Source: Streptomyces sp. A2-16 (GTDB taxonomy: Bacteria > Actinomycetota > Actinomycetes > Streptomycetales > Streptomycetaceae). Taken from it: a DNA stretch of 64,000 nucleotides. The first letter of the stretch is position 1; each line of letters begins with the position of its first letter. Both the position numbers and the translations under genes were made by a program. The stretch is from assembly GCF_018128905.1 (NCBI RefSeq), contig NZ_CP063808.1:7192001-7256000 (forward strand), written 5' to 3'. The notes beneath the pieces were generated by a model. That model was given only the letters and a program-made list of their open reading frames with translations. It had not been told where the DNA came from and searched no databases. This document shows positions 16,466 to 25,499 of the stretch, one piece after another.

Positions 16466-18664
16466 ATGCGCCCACGTATCCTCCTCGTCGCCTGTCTCTC
16501 GCTACTCGTGGCGCTCCTCACCGCGCCACCCGGTTCCGCCCACTCAGGAGCACCACCCGTGAGCCACCCCAAGTACGCCGGCTATCTCTTCGCCTACTTC
16601 ACCGGCGAGGGCACCGCCGACGGCGAGCAGATCCGCTACGCCCTCAGCCGCGGCAACGACCCCCTGCACTGGCGCGAGCTCAACCAGGGCAAGCCCGTCC
16701 TGACGTCGACGACCGGCGAGAAGGGCCTGCGCGACCCGTTCGTGATCCGCTCCCCCAAGGGCGACAGGTTCTATCTGATCGCCACCGATCTGCGCATGTA
16801 CCGCAACAGCAGCGGCAGTTGGGACGACGTCCAGCGGCACGGCAGCAAGTCGATCATGATCTGGGAGTCCACCGACCTCGTCCACTGGACCGACCAGCGC
16901 CTGGTGCAGGTCGCCCCGGACAACGCGGGCAACACCTGGGCCCCGGAGGCCTACTGGGACGACAGCCTCGGTGCGTACGTCGTCTTCTGGGCGTCGAAGC
17001 TGTACGCCGACGACGACCCGGAGCACAAGGGATCGACGTACAACAAGATGCTGTACGCGACCACGAAGGACTTCCGCACCTTCAGCGCGCCCAAGGTCTG
17101 GGACGACCCCGGTTACTCGGTCATCGACTCGACGGTCGTGAAGTACAAGGACACCTACTACCGCTACACCAAGGACGAGCGGGACCCCGCCTCCAGCTCG
17201 CCCTGCGCCAAGTTCATCACCGGCGAGAAGTCGACGAGCCTGACCTCGACGACGTACGACCTGGTCGCGGACTGCATCGGCAGCGGGGCGATGGACCGCG
17301 GCGAGGGTCCGACGGTGTTCAGGTCCAACACCGAGAAGAAGTGGTACCTGTTCATCGACGAGTACGGCGGCCGGGGTTACGTCCCCTTCGAGACGACCGA
17401 CCTCGACTCGGGCAGGTGGTCGCCGTCCGCGGACTACCAGCTGCCGGCGAGCCCCCGGCACGGCACGGTGCTTCCGGTGACGCAGAAGGAGTACGACCGG
17501 CTGCTGGCCGCCTATCCGTCGACGCCCACCTCCGTCGTGGACGCGACCGCGCAGGGCCAGAAGGGGTACGCGATCGTCACGGACACCGCGTCGAAGGTCG
17601 TGCTGCCGATGCGTCCGGGCACCGATCTCGCCCGTCTCGCACCGGAGTTGGCGGTCGGCGCGGGGGCCCGGGTGAGCCCCGCGTCCGGCACGCGGCGGGA
17701 CTTCCGCAAGCCGCAGACGTACACGGTGACGGCAGCCGACGGGACCACCCGCAGATGGACGGTCGAGGCCGTGCCGACCGGCAGTCCCGTCCTTCCCGGC
17801 CTCAACGCCGACCCGGACGTGCACTACCTGAACGGCGAGTACTGGATCTACCCGACCACCGACGGCTTCAACGGCTGGAGCGGCACGCGGTTCAAGGCGT
17901 ACTCGTCGAAGGACCTGGTCCACTGGAAGGACCACGGGGTCGTTCTCGACCTGGGTCCGGACGTGTCGTGGGCCGACACGTACGCGTGGGCACCGGCGAT
18001 CGCCGAGCGGGACGGGAAGTACTACTTCTACTTCTGCGCCGAGCAGCAGGTCGGCGTGGCGGTGGCGGACTCCCCCGCCGGGCCCTTCAAGGACGCGCTG
18101 GGCAGGCCCCTGGTGGCGAAGGGGGGTGCGCTGCCGGGCCAGATGATCGACCCGGCCGTCTTCACGGACGACGACGGGACGTCGTATCTGTACTGGGGCA
18201 ACGGCCACGGGTACGTGGTGCCGCTCGACGACGACATGGTCTCGTACGACGCCTCGAGGATCCGGGACATCACCCCGGACAACTTCCGTGAGGGCTCCTT
18301 CGTGATCAAGCGCAAGGGCACGTACTACTTCATGTGGTCCGAGGACGACACCCGCAGCGAGAACTACCACGTCGCCTACGCGACGGGACCGTCCCCGCTC
18401 GGTCCGTGGACCAAGAAGGGGACGATCCTGTCCAAGCGTCCCGAGTACGGCATCCTCGCCACCGGCCACCACTCCGTGGTGAACGTCCCCGGCACCGACG
18501 ACTGGTACATCGTCTATCACCGGTTCGCCCTGAACGGGCCGGGGAGGCCGGGCGGAGACGGCATGCACCGCGAAACCACCGTCGACCGCATGGAGTTCGC
18601 GGCGGACGGTTCGATCAAGCCGGTGGTGCCGACCCTCGAAGGGATCCGGCCGGTCAAGAACTAG
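16466..18664 (+). CDS. Secreted two-module GH43 glycosidase (arabinosidase/xylosidase type)
   Basis: A 732-residue secreted enzyme. Signal peptide at 1-25 (LLVACLSLLVALLTAPPGSAHS). A first five-bladed GH43-like module spans about 30-350 with GLRDPFVI (catalytic-Asp strand) and NTWAPEAYWDD. Residues about 370-440 form an Ig-like linker (RRDFRKPQTYTVTAADGTTR). A second GH43 module from about 446 begins LNADPDVHYLNGEYWIYPT and contains AYAWAPAIAERDGKYYFY-like and REGSFVIKRKGTYYFMWS strands. Two GH43 modules in one chain suggest attack on arabinan or arabinoxylan side chains. The stop TAG shares bases with the convergent phosphatase stop (CTAG at 18661-18664). Confidence 0.88.
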   Translation: MRPRILLVACLSLLVALLTAPPGSAHSGAPPVSHPKYAGYLFAYFTGEGTADGEQIRYALSRGNDPLHWRELNQGKPVLTSTTGEKGLRDPFVIRSPKGDRFYLIATDLRMYRNSSGSWDDVQRHGSKSIMIWESTDLVHWTDQRLVQVAPDNAGNTWAPEAYWDDSLGAYVVFWASKLYADDDPEHKGSTYNKMLYATTKDFRTFSAPKVWDDPGYSVIDSTVVKYKDTYYRYTKDERDPASSSPCAKFITGEKSTSLTSTTYDLVADCIGSGAMDRGEGPTVFRSNTEKKWYLFIDEYGGRGYVPFETTDLDSGRWSPSADYQLPASPRHGTVLPVTQKEYDRLLAAYPSTPTSVVDATAQGQKGYAIVTDTASKVVLPMRPGTDLARLAPELAVGAGARVSPASGTRRDFRKPQTYTVTAADGTTRRWTVEAVPTGSPVLPGLNADPDVHYLNGEYWIYPTTDGFNGWSGTRFKAYSSKDLVHWKDHGVVLDLGPDVSWADTYAWAPAIAERDGKYYFYFCAEQQVGVAVADSPAGPFKDALGRPLVAKGGALPGQMIDPAVFTDDDGTSYLYWGNGHGYVVPLDDDMVSYDASRIRDITPDNFREGSFVIKRKGTYYFMWSEDDTRSENYHVAYATGPSPLGPWTKKGTILSKRPEYGILATGHHSVVNVPGTDDWYIVYHRFALNGPGRPGGDGMHRETTVDRMEFAADGSIKPVVPTLEGIRPVKN

Positions 18665-19458
18665 CTGACGAAGTACGTCGGGTTCGGGAGCTTGTACGTC
18701 CGGTCGGCGTAGCCGCCCTCGAGGTCGGAGTACTGGTCGCCGAAGTTGGCGATGATCTCGTACCCGAGGTCCTGCTCGATGTGCTTGCGGGTGCCGGACT
18801 TGTACTGCACGGTGGTGCAGGTCCAGGTGCCCGGTGTGGCGCAGGCGCTCAGGTAGGACGGCGGGTTCGCCTTGTCCTTGAGGAACACGTGGTCGGCGTC
18901 GAGGTTCACATCGGCGCCGATCTTCTTCAGGTTCTCGACCGCGGCCGAGCGCTGCGCCTCGCTGAGGCCCGAGTTGTAGAAGACCTCGACGCCCTTCTTC
19001 TCGGCGTACTGCACGAGCTCGGGGCTGCCGAAGACCGCCGGGCGGTCGGCACGGTTCACGTAGTCGGCCCACGTGGTCGAGTTGTACGTGTAGTTGTAGC
19101 GCTTCTCGTAGTCGAGGCTGAGCAGCAGCGTGTCGTCGATGTCGAAGACCACGGCGGGCTTCTCGCCCTTGTGGTGCGCCTTGCGGGCGGCCTGGTCGAT
19201 GTACTTCCTGGCCGCCTTGTCGATGGACGCCAGGTCCTTGGCGTACGGGCTGGTGGGCGACGCCTGGTAGACGCCGTTCGCGTCGGCCGCGGTGCCGTAG
19301 TAGGTGTCGATGTCCTTGACCAGGAGCCCGATGTTGTAGGGCTCGTGCGTGGAGTTCGCCGTGGACTGGCCGGCGGTGGCCGCGCCGGCGCCGTAGAGGG
19401 CGCCGGCCGCGACGGCACACGCCGCGGTGGCGGCTGCGATACGCAGTGACTTATGCAT
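18661..19458 (-). CDS. Secreted HAD-family acid phosphatase (class B/III type)
   Basis: A 265-residue secreted phosphatase. Signal peptide about 1-30 (ATAACAVAAGALYGAGAATAG). The HAD nucleophile motif FDIDDTLL places the catalytic aspartates at about 106 and 108; motif II Ser/Asn in VEVFYNSGLSE and the C-terminal motif NFGDQYSDLEGG (metal-binding Asp pair) are present. It should release phosphate from organic monoesters outside the cell. The ATG at 19458 is used rather than 19521 because it starts the signal peptide. Its stop overlaps the GH43 stop. Confidence 0.9.
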   Translation of the reverse strand: MHKSLRIAAATAACAVAAGALYGAGAATAGQSTANSTHEPYNIGLLVKDIDTYYGTAADANGVYQASPTSPYAKDLASIDKAARKYIDQAARKAHHKGEKPAVVFDIDDTLLLSLDYEKRYNYTYNSTTWADYVNRADRPAVFGSPELVQYAEKKGVEVFYNSGLSEAQRSAAVENLKKIGADVNLDADHVFLKDKANPPSYLSACATPGTWTCTTVQYKSGTRKHIEQDLGYEIIANFGDQYSDLEGGYADRTYKLPNPTYFVS

Positions 19459-19495
19459 GACAGAGGTTCTACGCGCGTCACCCCGGCGGGCGCGA

Positions 19496-19519
19496 GACCC
19501 GCCCGGTAAAAAACGGGTC
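19496..19519 (-). terminator. Hairpin after the PL9 gene
   Basis: GACCCG (19496-19501) pairs with CGGGTC (19514-19519). On the minus strand the loop carries a run of six T, giving a terminator-like element 33 bp after the stop of the PL9 gene. It would end the pectin operon. Confidence 0.5.
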
Positions 19520-19552
19520 AAGCACCCTGAGCCGGGGTTTTCCGGGGCGGTC

Positions 19553-20665
19553 TCAGTTCATGGTCGCGCCGATGGTGGTGCTGCCCGTCGTCAGGAACGT
19601 CGTGGCGGGCAGGGTGCCGCTGGAGCTGCGCGCGTTGTACGTCGTCGAGGCGTCGGTCGACTTGAAGGAGGGGGTGCTGATCCCGCTGTCCCAGTTGTTG
19701 CCGGACGAGCTGACCTTGGAGCCCTTGTTGACCGAGCCGCCGCCGTTGCTCACCGCGAGGTTCTTGCCGAGCTTCGCGGAGCTGGTGGCGAAGTAGTAGC
19801 CCCACTTGCTGTTGGCGTAGGCGGTGGTGCGGTTGATGACGAGCGCGCCGGTGTTGGAGTTCTCGGTGAAGCCGTTGCCGGCGTTGCCCCAGGCCGCGGA
19901 GTTGTTGATGACGTGCGCGACGACCTCGCCGTCGCCGCCCAGCTTGTAGCCGTTGCCGTCGCCCGCGAAGGCGGAGTCGGACCAGCGGTTGACGCCGTTG
20001 CCCATGGACCAGGTGTGCTCGACGGTGACGGGCGAGGAGAAGGACCAGAAGTCGATCCCGTCGTCCGAGTTGTTGTAGAGGCGGGCCGCGGTGATGAGGT
20101 TGCCGGTGCCGGAGCCGAACTTCACGGCGATGCCGTCGGCGTTCTCGCCGTGGTTGGCGGCGTCGTAGTTGCCGTAGGAGTCGATGTTCCTGACCGTGTT
20201 GTTGACGGTCCCGTCGCCGGTGAGCGTGAAACCGGAGTCGCCGCCGTTGATGGTCTTGATGTTGTTCCACACCGTCCCGGTGCAGGACTGGCAGACGACC
20301 GCGCTGTCCGGGGAGTTCTGGAAGGTGATGTTGGAGACGTTCCAGTAGTCCGCGGTCAGCTTGAAGATCCAGTCGCCGTCGGGGAGGGACGAGCCGTCGA
20401 TCTTCACGGTCTCCGAGCCGTACGCGGTGAGCGTGATCGCCGAGGACGAGGTGCCGTTGGCCGTGGACTGGAGGGTGGCCGTCGGGTAGTAGGTGCCGCC
20501 GCGCACCTGGATCACGGTGCCCGCGGTGGCGTTCTTGATGGCGTTGGACAGGTCGGTGGAGTTGCTGACGACCACGGTCGCGGCCTGCGCCTGGGTGGGG
20601 AGGACGGCGAGGCCCGAGCCGAGCGCGAGGGCGGCCGTGGCGATGAGGGCGGTACGACGAGACAT
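19553..20665 (-). CDS. Secreted pectate lyase, family PL9
   Basis: A 370-residue secreted right-handed parallel beta-helix enzyme that cleaves polygalacturonate by beta-elimination. Signal peptide 1-28 (ALALGSGLAVLPTQAQA). PL9-type features are VQVRGGTYY-like start of the helix, ENADGIAVKFGSGTGN, LYNNSDDGIDFWSF and FAGDGNGYKLGGDG, which carry the Ca2+-binding Asp residues and the conserved Lys (GYKLGG) used as base in PL9. The ATG at 20665 follows GGGACCCGCTCTCC. Last gene of the leftward pectin operon. Confidence 0.88.
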   Translation of the reverse strand: MSRRTALIATAALALGSGLAVLPTQAQAATVVVSNSTDLSNAIKNATAGTVIQVRGGTYYPTATLQSTANGTSSSAITLTAYGSETVKIDGSSLPDGDWIFKLTADYWNVSNITFQNSPDSAVVCQSCTGTVWNNIKTINGGDSGFTLTGDGTVNNTVRNIDSYGNYDAANHGENADGIAVKFGSGTGNLITAARLYNNSDDGIDFWSFSSPVTVEHTWSMGNGVNRWSDSAFAGDGNGYKLGGDGEVVAHVINNSAAWGNAGNGFTENSNTGALVINRTTAYANSKWGYYFATSSAKLGKNLAVSNGGGSVNKGSKVSSSGNNWDSGISTPSFKSTDASTTYNARSSSGTLPATTFLTTGSTTIGATMN

Positions 20666-20703
20666 GGAGAGCGGGTCCCTTCTCGTGCGGGTGGGGGGAT
20701 GGT

Positions 20704-21861
20704 TCACAGGACGGCGTCGAGCCAGCGGAAGACCTCGTCCTGCATGCGGTCGACGAAGACATGGCAGAGCTCGGGCCAGGTCTTCAGGTGCAACCGCTCC
20801 TCGGCGCGGCGGGAGTGCCAGACGGCGCGCAGCTTGTCGTACGCCACGTGGACGCCGTCGGTGGGGAACAGCGGGTCGAGCCCGCCGTTGAAGAACAGCA
20901 TCGGCCTGGGTGCGGCGATGCTCGCCACGTCGGGGAAGTCGAGGAACCGGGGGAGCCCGGGGTGGAGCATGTAGTAACTGGACTGCCCGCGCAGGGTGTT
21001 GTTGCCGGGCACCATCATTTCCTTGAGGCCGGTCATCCAGCAGACGGACGCGGTGGCCTTGATGTGGTCGGTCAGCGCGGCGGTCTGCCATGCGCGGTAG
21101 GCGCCCATGGAGAAGCCGACGGCGGCGATCCTCCTGGCGTCCACCCTTTCCAGCCCGGCGAGGTACCCGGCGGCGCGGGCGTCCTCGCGGGCCATGAGTC
21201 CGGCAAGGGAGGAGCCGAGGTTGTAGAAGTTGCTTGCCAGCGCCTGCTGCTGGTCGTAGGTGATCGGTCCGCGGTCGCCCCAGCCGAGCGCGTCCGCGCA
21301 CAGGACGACATAGCCGCGCCGGGCCAGCTCGTCCCCGACGAACCGGCCGCTGAAGTACTTGTCCGTCCAGGCCCGCGCGGAGGCGAGGCGGGTGTCGTCG
21401 TACCAGGGCCGGACCAGCTTCTCCTTGCCGATGTCGAACTTCGCCCCGTGGTCGTGGAGCAGCAGCACGGCGGGGAAGGGTCCGGGGCCGTCCGGGGTGA
21501 GCAGGGCGGCACGGACACGCTCGTGACGGGTGAGCGAGAGGGTGACCAACTCCCGTGTGTAGCCGTCGCCTTGTGGGCCCCGGTCGAATTCGGCGTCGTA
21601 CGGCGTCGCGTCCTCGCGGTCGACGAGGAGGTGCTCCTCGACCTTGGCACGAGCGGTCCGTCGCCAGGCGCGGAAGTCACGGACCGGCGAAGTGCCCCAG
21701 GCCAGCGGGAAGTCCAACTCGGCCTTGAGCGCCTGATGGAAGTCGGGCAACGGACCGTCCACGACCCCGGCTTCCGCGGGGCTCACCGCTCCCCCGGCCG
21801 GCACGGCCGCTCCGGCACCCACGACGAACGCCCGCCGGCCCACCGGGTCACCGGCGCTCAT
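20704..21861 (-). CDS. Alpha/beta-hydrolase (acetyl-xylan-esterase/dienelactone-hydrolase-like), probably exported
   Basis: A 385-residue alpha/beta hydrolase. The nucleophile elbow is GFSMGAYR (S251), an acid is likely in FFNGGLDPLFP and the His in PELCHVF. The N-terminus (GRRAFVVGAGAAVPAGGAV) resembles a Tat signal. Similar proteins deacylate plant polysaccharides; pectin deacetylation is inferred only from its position between pectinesterase and PL9 genes. Its first 14 bases overlap the end of the CE8 gene upstream (21848-21861), implying coupling. Confidence 0.75.
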   Translation of the reverse strand: MSAGDPVGRRAFVVGAGAAVPAGGAVSPAEAGVVDGPLPDFHQALKAELDFPLAWGTSPVRDFRAWRRTARAKVEEHLLVDREDATPYDAEFDRGPQGDGYTRELVTLSLTRHERVRAALLTPDGPGPFPAVLLLHDHGAKFDIGKEKLVRPWYDDTRLASARAWTDKYFSGRFVGDELARRGYVVLCADALGWGDRGPITYDQQQALASNFYNLGSSLAGLMAREDARAAGYLAGLERVDARRIAAVGFSMGAYRAWQTAALTDHIKATASVCWMTGLKEMMVPGNNTLRGQSSYYMLHPGLPRFLDFPDVASIAAPRPMLFFNGGLDPLFPTDGVHVAYDKLRAVWHSRRAEERLHLKTWPELCHVFVDRMQDEVFRWLDAVL

Positions 21862-22876
21862 AGGGCCTCCAGTCCCCGAGATACGTCCGCCGGGTGTGCA
21901 CGGCGGCCTCTCCGGCGGTCAGCTGGGGCCGGTTGTCGGGGACGGAGATCACCGCGCCTGGACCGGAGTTGGCGTACTCCCTAAAGCGCATGGTCTGCCA
22001 GGGGTAGGTCTCGCGCATGTTGGTGTAGGGCGCGACCGGGTCGATCCCGGGCCCGATCCGGCTGTTCCGCACCACGAGGGACGGCCAGGCGGTCGTCTCG
22101 TACGACGGCACCCAGGGCCGGGCCAGTTTGTACGCCGCGTCCTCGGCTCCGGAGGTGATGCGGGAGCGGACGGCGAGGAAGCCGTACGGGTTGGCGCGGG
22201 CGGTGGAGGGGGCGAAGACCATGCCCTTGGGGGTGAAGCCGACGTCCCGCTGGAGGGTGTGGAAGCGGCACTCCTCGAAGACGGCGGTGGCCCGGCCGAA
22301 GACGAAGTCGACGTCTCCCTCGATGTGGCAGCGGCGGAAGTACTGCCGGTCGAAGGCGGTGAGCGCGGTCGTCTCGACGAAGAGGGTGTCCTGGTGGGCC
22401 AGGAGGCGGACGTTCTCGAAGTGGGTGCGGTCGCCGTAGGTGCAGGCGGCGACCGCCTGGGTGCCGGTGATGTCGGGGTGGTCGGCGCGCAGCCAGTCGT
22501 TGGCGAGAGTGAGGTCGCGGACGGTGAGGCCGGGGGCCGCGGAGGTGAAGGTGGCGGAGCCGGCGGTGCCGTAGGTGCCCGAACCGTCGGGCTTGGGGGT
22601 GCCGTTGGCGTTGTCGTGGACGATGACGGCGGCTCGGGGGTCACGGACGGCGCCGCGTACGGTCAGCTCCGCCTTGTCCGCCGGGATGCTGACGACCTCG
22701 CGATAGGTGCCCGGGTGCACGACGATCGTCCAGCCGGGACCGGTGACCGCGTCGACGGCCGCCTGGACGGAATCGCCGGGGCGGACGTGGAGGACGCGGT
22801 GTGTTCCCGCGTGGGCCGGGGCGGACGCCGCCACGACGAGGCCGACACCGGCGCTGATCAGTGCTCGTCGCCGCAT
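21848..22876 (-). CDS. Secreted pectinesterase, family CE8 (copy 1)
   Basis: A 342-residue beta-helix enzyme that demethylates pectin. Signal peptide 1-23. The CE8 signatures are in order: HPGTYRE (55-60), GTQAVA (Q140), HQDTLF (Q162/D163), GDVDFVFGRA (D190) and the late KLARPW. All catalytic residues are kept. It starts 1 bp from the stop of the second CE8 gene, with which it shares about half its residues by eye, so the pair probably arose by tandem duplication. Confidence 0.93.
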   Translation of the reverse strand: MRRRALISAGVGLVVAASAPAHAGTHRVLHVRPGDSVQAAVDAVTGPGWTIVVHPGTYREVVSIPADKAELTVRGAVRDPRAAVIVHDNANGTPKPDGSGTYGTAGSATFTSAAPGLTVRDLTLANDWLRADHPDITGTQAVAACTYGDRTHFENVRLLAHQDTLFVETTALTAFDRQYFRRCHIEGDVDFVFGRATAVFEECRFHTLQRDVGFTPKGMVFAPSTARANPYGFLAVRSRITSGAEDAAYKLARPWVPSYETTAWPSLVVRNSRIGPGIDPVAPYTNMRETYPWQTMRFREYANSGPGAVISVPDNRPQLTAGEAAVHTRRTYLGDWRPYERR

Positions 22877-22877
22877 G

Positions 22878-24005
22878 TCAGCACTCCCCCTGCCACGGCT
22901 TCCAGTCGCCGAGGCAGGCCTCCCGCGTGGCCGACTCGGCTTGCTGGGCGGTGAGTTGGGGCCGGTTCTCCGGGACGGTGATCCGGGCGCCGGGGCCGGT
23001 GTCGCGGTACTCGGCGAAGCGCTGGTTCTGCCAGGGGAAGGCGTCCGACATGTTGGTGTAGGGGGCGGCCGCGTCGATGCCGGGGCCGAGCCAGGTGTCC
23101 CGCACCACGAGCGAGGGCCGGGCGGTGGTGTCGGAGCTCGGCACCCACGGGCGGGCCAGCTTGTAGAAGCCGTCGGGCGCTTCGCTGCTGACGCGGCTTC
23201 TGGCGACGAGGTATCCGCGTGGGTTGGCCCCAGCTGTCGAGGGCGCGAAGACGAAACCGTACGGCGCGTTCGCCAGGTCGGTCCGGTTCAGGGTCCGGAA
23301 GTGGCAGTGCTCGTATACGGCGGTGGCCCGCCCGAAGACGAAGTCGACGTCTCCCTCCACGTAGCAGTGCGAGAAGTACTGGCGGGCGAAGGAGGTGAGG
23401 GCGATCGAGTCGGCGTAGAGGGTGTCCTGGTGGCCGAGGAAGCGGCAGTGGTGGAAGGCGGAGCGGTCGCCCTGGACCTTGATGGCGACGGCCTGGGTGC
23501 CGGTGATCCCGGGGTGGTCGGCGCGCAGCCAGTCGTTGGCGAAGGTGATCCAGCGGGCGGTGAAGCCGTCGGCCTGGACGGTGGTGGTGGCCGAGCCGGT
23601 GGTGCCGTACGTGCCGCCGCCGGGCTTGGGCGTGCCGGCCGCGTTGTCGTAGACGATCACGACATCGCGGGGGTCCTCGGAGGCGCCGATCCAGGTCGCC
23701 TCGGTGCGCGTGACGTCGACGGCGACGGTCTCCCGGTAGGTGCCGGGGGCGAGGACGAGGGTCCGGCCGGTGCCGGTGGCGGCGGTGACGGCGTCCTTGA
23801 CCGTGGTGTGGTCGCCGCGGCCCTTCGGGTCGACGTAGAGGGTCTGCGGGGTGAGCCGGTCGGTGGGGGATCCGAAGCGGCCGAACGGGCGCCGGGCGCC
23901 CGCGCGCGCGGGGGCCGTCGCGAGGGCGAGCGCTGCCGCCGATCCGGTGCTCGCGAGCAGGAACCCCCTTCTGGACAGGGGGAGTCGGGTGTGGTGCGAG
24001 GGCAT
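22878..24005 (-). CDS. Secreted pectinesterase, family CE8 (copy 2, Tat signal)
   Basis: A 375-residue CE8 pectin methylesterase. The N-terminus LPLSRRGFLLASTGSAAALAL is a Tat signal (twin Arg, about residues 12-13). Motifs: APGTYRE (86-92), GTQAVA, HQDTLY (Q193/D194), GDVDFVFGRA (D221), KLARPW. Unlike copy 1 it has an extra N-terminal segment ending PQTLYVDPKGRGDHTTV. ATG at 24005 follows AAGGAGC. 139 bp separate it from the upstream PL1 gene. Confidence 0.93.
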   Translation of the reverse strand: MPSHHTRLPLSRRGFLLASTGSAAALALATAPARAGARRPFGRFGSPTDRLTPQTLYVDPKGRGDHTTVKDAVTAATGTGRTLVLAPGTYRETVAVDVTRTEATWIGASEDPRDVVIVYDNAAGTPKPGGGTYGTTGSATTTVQADGFTARWITFANDWLRADHPGITGTQAVAIKVQGDRSAFHHCRFLGHQDTLYADSIALTSFARQYFSHCYVEGDVDFVFGRATAVYEHCHFRTLNRTDLANAPYGFVFAPSTAGANPRGYLVARSRVSSEAPDGFYKLARPWVPSSDTTARPSLVVRDTWLGPGIDAAAPYTNMSDAFPWQNQRFAEYRDTGPGARITVPENRPQLTAQQAESATREACLGDWKPWQGEC

Positions 24006-24144
24006 GCGGGTGCTCCTTGGACATACGGCTCAGGGGTGGGGTGCCTCGCGTGGGGGGTGAGGTGGGTGGCCGGGGCGGCCGCTGGATTCCGCCCCGGCCG
24101 GTCAGGGGGCCGGTGTCAGGACCCGGCCGGTCGAAGGGTGGGTG

Positions 24145-25464
24145 TCAGCAGTCGCGTCCGGCGCCCGCGCCGCGGCCGACGATCCCGGGCACCTTCTTGG
24201 CCGGGTCGACCTTCGTGCGCAGGGTGGGCGTCCAGCCCGCGCCGGACTCCAGGGTCTCGGCGGGGATCTCGGCGTTGTGGACGGCGATCAGGTCGGTGAG
24301 CGTGCCGTTGACGTAGTTGTCGGCGGCGGTGAGCGGCGAGACGTTCCACCGCTTGAGCACCTTGGCCGCGCTGATCCCCGCCGGCAGGGTGAACGCGTTG
24401 TGCTCGGCGACGAGTCGGGACTCCTTGCCGATGCCGAAGCTGTAGGCGTAGTCGCCGTTCGCGACGAAGTGGTTGTTGTAGGAGTCGACCTGTCCGAAGC
24501 GGACGCGGGGTGCGCGCTCGACGAGGTTCGAGAACAGGTTGTGGTGGAAGGTGACCTTGAGCTTGCCCCGGTCCCCGGCCGCCGTGGACTCGCTGTCGCT
24601 GTTGCCGATCAGGATCGTCTTGTCGTGCTCGGTGAAGACGTTCCAGGAGGCGGTGACGTAGTTCGCGCCGCGGACGATGTCCAGCTCGCCGTCGTGCTGC
24701 TGGTAGAGCATGCCGAAGTAGGTCGGCGCGGCGCTGTCCGGGTGGGAGCCGTCGGTGAAGGTGTTGTGGTCCAGCCAGACATGTGTGGAGCCGTAGACGA
24801 CGGCGGTGTCGTACTCGGAGTTCCAGTTGCCCTTGTCGCCGTCGGTGGGGTCCCACTGCGGGAAGCAGTCGATGGGGCTCTCGAAGGTGAGGTTGCGGAC
24901 GATGACGTTGTCGACGGCCTTGATCTGGAGGCTGGCGCCCTTGAACCCGGCGTTCCTGCCGATGCCGATGATCGTGGTGTTGCTCGGGACGTTCACCTTG
25001 ATCGTCTGGTCCTGTTGGGCGGCGGAGGCGCGGCGCAGGCCCTCGGGGCTGTCGGCGGGCTCGGCGCTCAGGTCGGTGTCCAGTCCCCAGGCCTCGGGCG
25101 AGTACTTCGCCAGGTAGGCGTCGAAGTCGTAGCCGGGCGCGGCGAGCGAGTCGCAGCCCTCGGAGACGGCGTCGATGGTCCCCTTCACCTTGATGATCTT
25201 CGGTGCGGTGCCGCCGGCGACGAGGGCGGCCTTGAAGCCGGCCCAGTCGGTGACGGTGTGGACGTGGGCGGCGTCGGCGGCCGCGCCTCCGGTGGTGCCG
25301 GTGCCGTCGGAGGCCCAGCCGTCACCGGCGGCGAGGGTCTCGCGAGCGTCGTCGTGGCCCTTGGCCTGGGCGGTGGTGCCGGTGACCGCGAGGACCAGGG
25401 CGGCGCAGCCGGCCACGGCCGTCACCTTTGTTATGACATGCTCATGCCATCTCTGTGCGTTCAT
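24145..25464 (-). CDS. Secreted pectate lyase, family PL1
   Basis: A 439-residue secreted beta-helix lyase. Signal peptide 1-34 (VAGCAALVLAVTGTTAQAK). PL1 motifs: GWASDGTGTTGGAA (start of the domain), NTTIIGIGRNAGFKGASL, VRNLTFESPIDCFPQWDP, HVWLDHNTFTDG, then KTILIGNSD and KVTFHHNLFSNLVERAPRVR, which holds the catalytic-type Arg. The C-terminal 95 residues (PAGISAAKVLKRWNVS to RGAGAGRDC) are also found in the truncated gene at 33389-33949. It lies 35 bp after the acetylesterase gene, inside the pectin operon. Confidence 0.92.
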   Translation of the reverse strand: MNAQRWHEHVITKVTAVAGCAALVLAVTGTTAQAKGHDDARETLAAGDGWASDGTGTTGGAAADAAHVHTVTDWAGFKAALVAGGTAPKIIKVKGTIDAVSEGCDSLAAPGYDFDAYLAKYSPEAWGLDTDLSAEPADSPEGLRRASAAQQDQTIKVNVPSNTTIIGIGRNAGFKGASLQIKAVDNVIVRNLTFESPIDCFPQWDPTDGDKGNWNSEYDTAVVYGSTHVWLDHNTFTDGSHPDSAAPTYFGMLYQQHDGELDIVRGANYVTASWNVFTEHDKTILIGNSDSESTAAGDRGKLKVTFHHNLFSNLVERAPRVRFGQVDSYNNHFVANGDYAYSFGIGKESRLVAEHNAFTLPAGISAAKVLKRWNVSPLTAADNYVNGTLTDLIAVHNAEIPAETLESGAGWTPTLRTKVDPAKKVPGIVGRGAGAGRDC

Positions 25465-25499
25465 TGTGCGGCTCTCTTTCGACTGCGCAGAAGGAGTGG

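Noticed and set aside
16544..19420. 958-residue open frame on the minus strand opposite the GH43 and phosphatase genes
   Set aside because: It is an antisense shadow caused by high GC at third codon positions; composition is Arg/Val/Gly-rich and no domain is seen.
21848..24005. The two adjacent CE8 genes as one gene split by a stop
   Set aside because: Each has its own start, signal peptide and full set of catalytic motifs; they are tandem paralogues.
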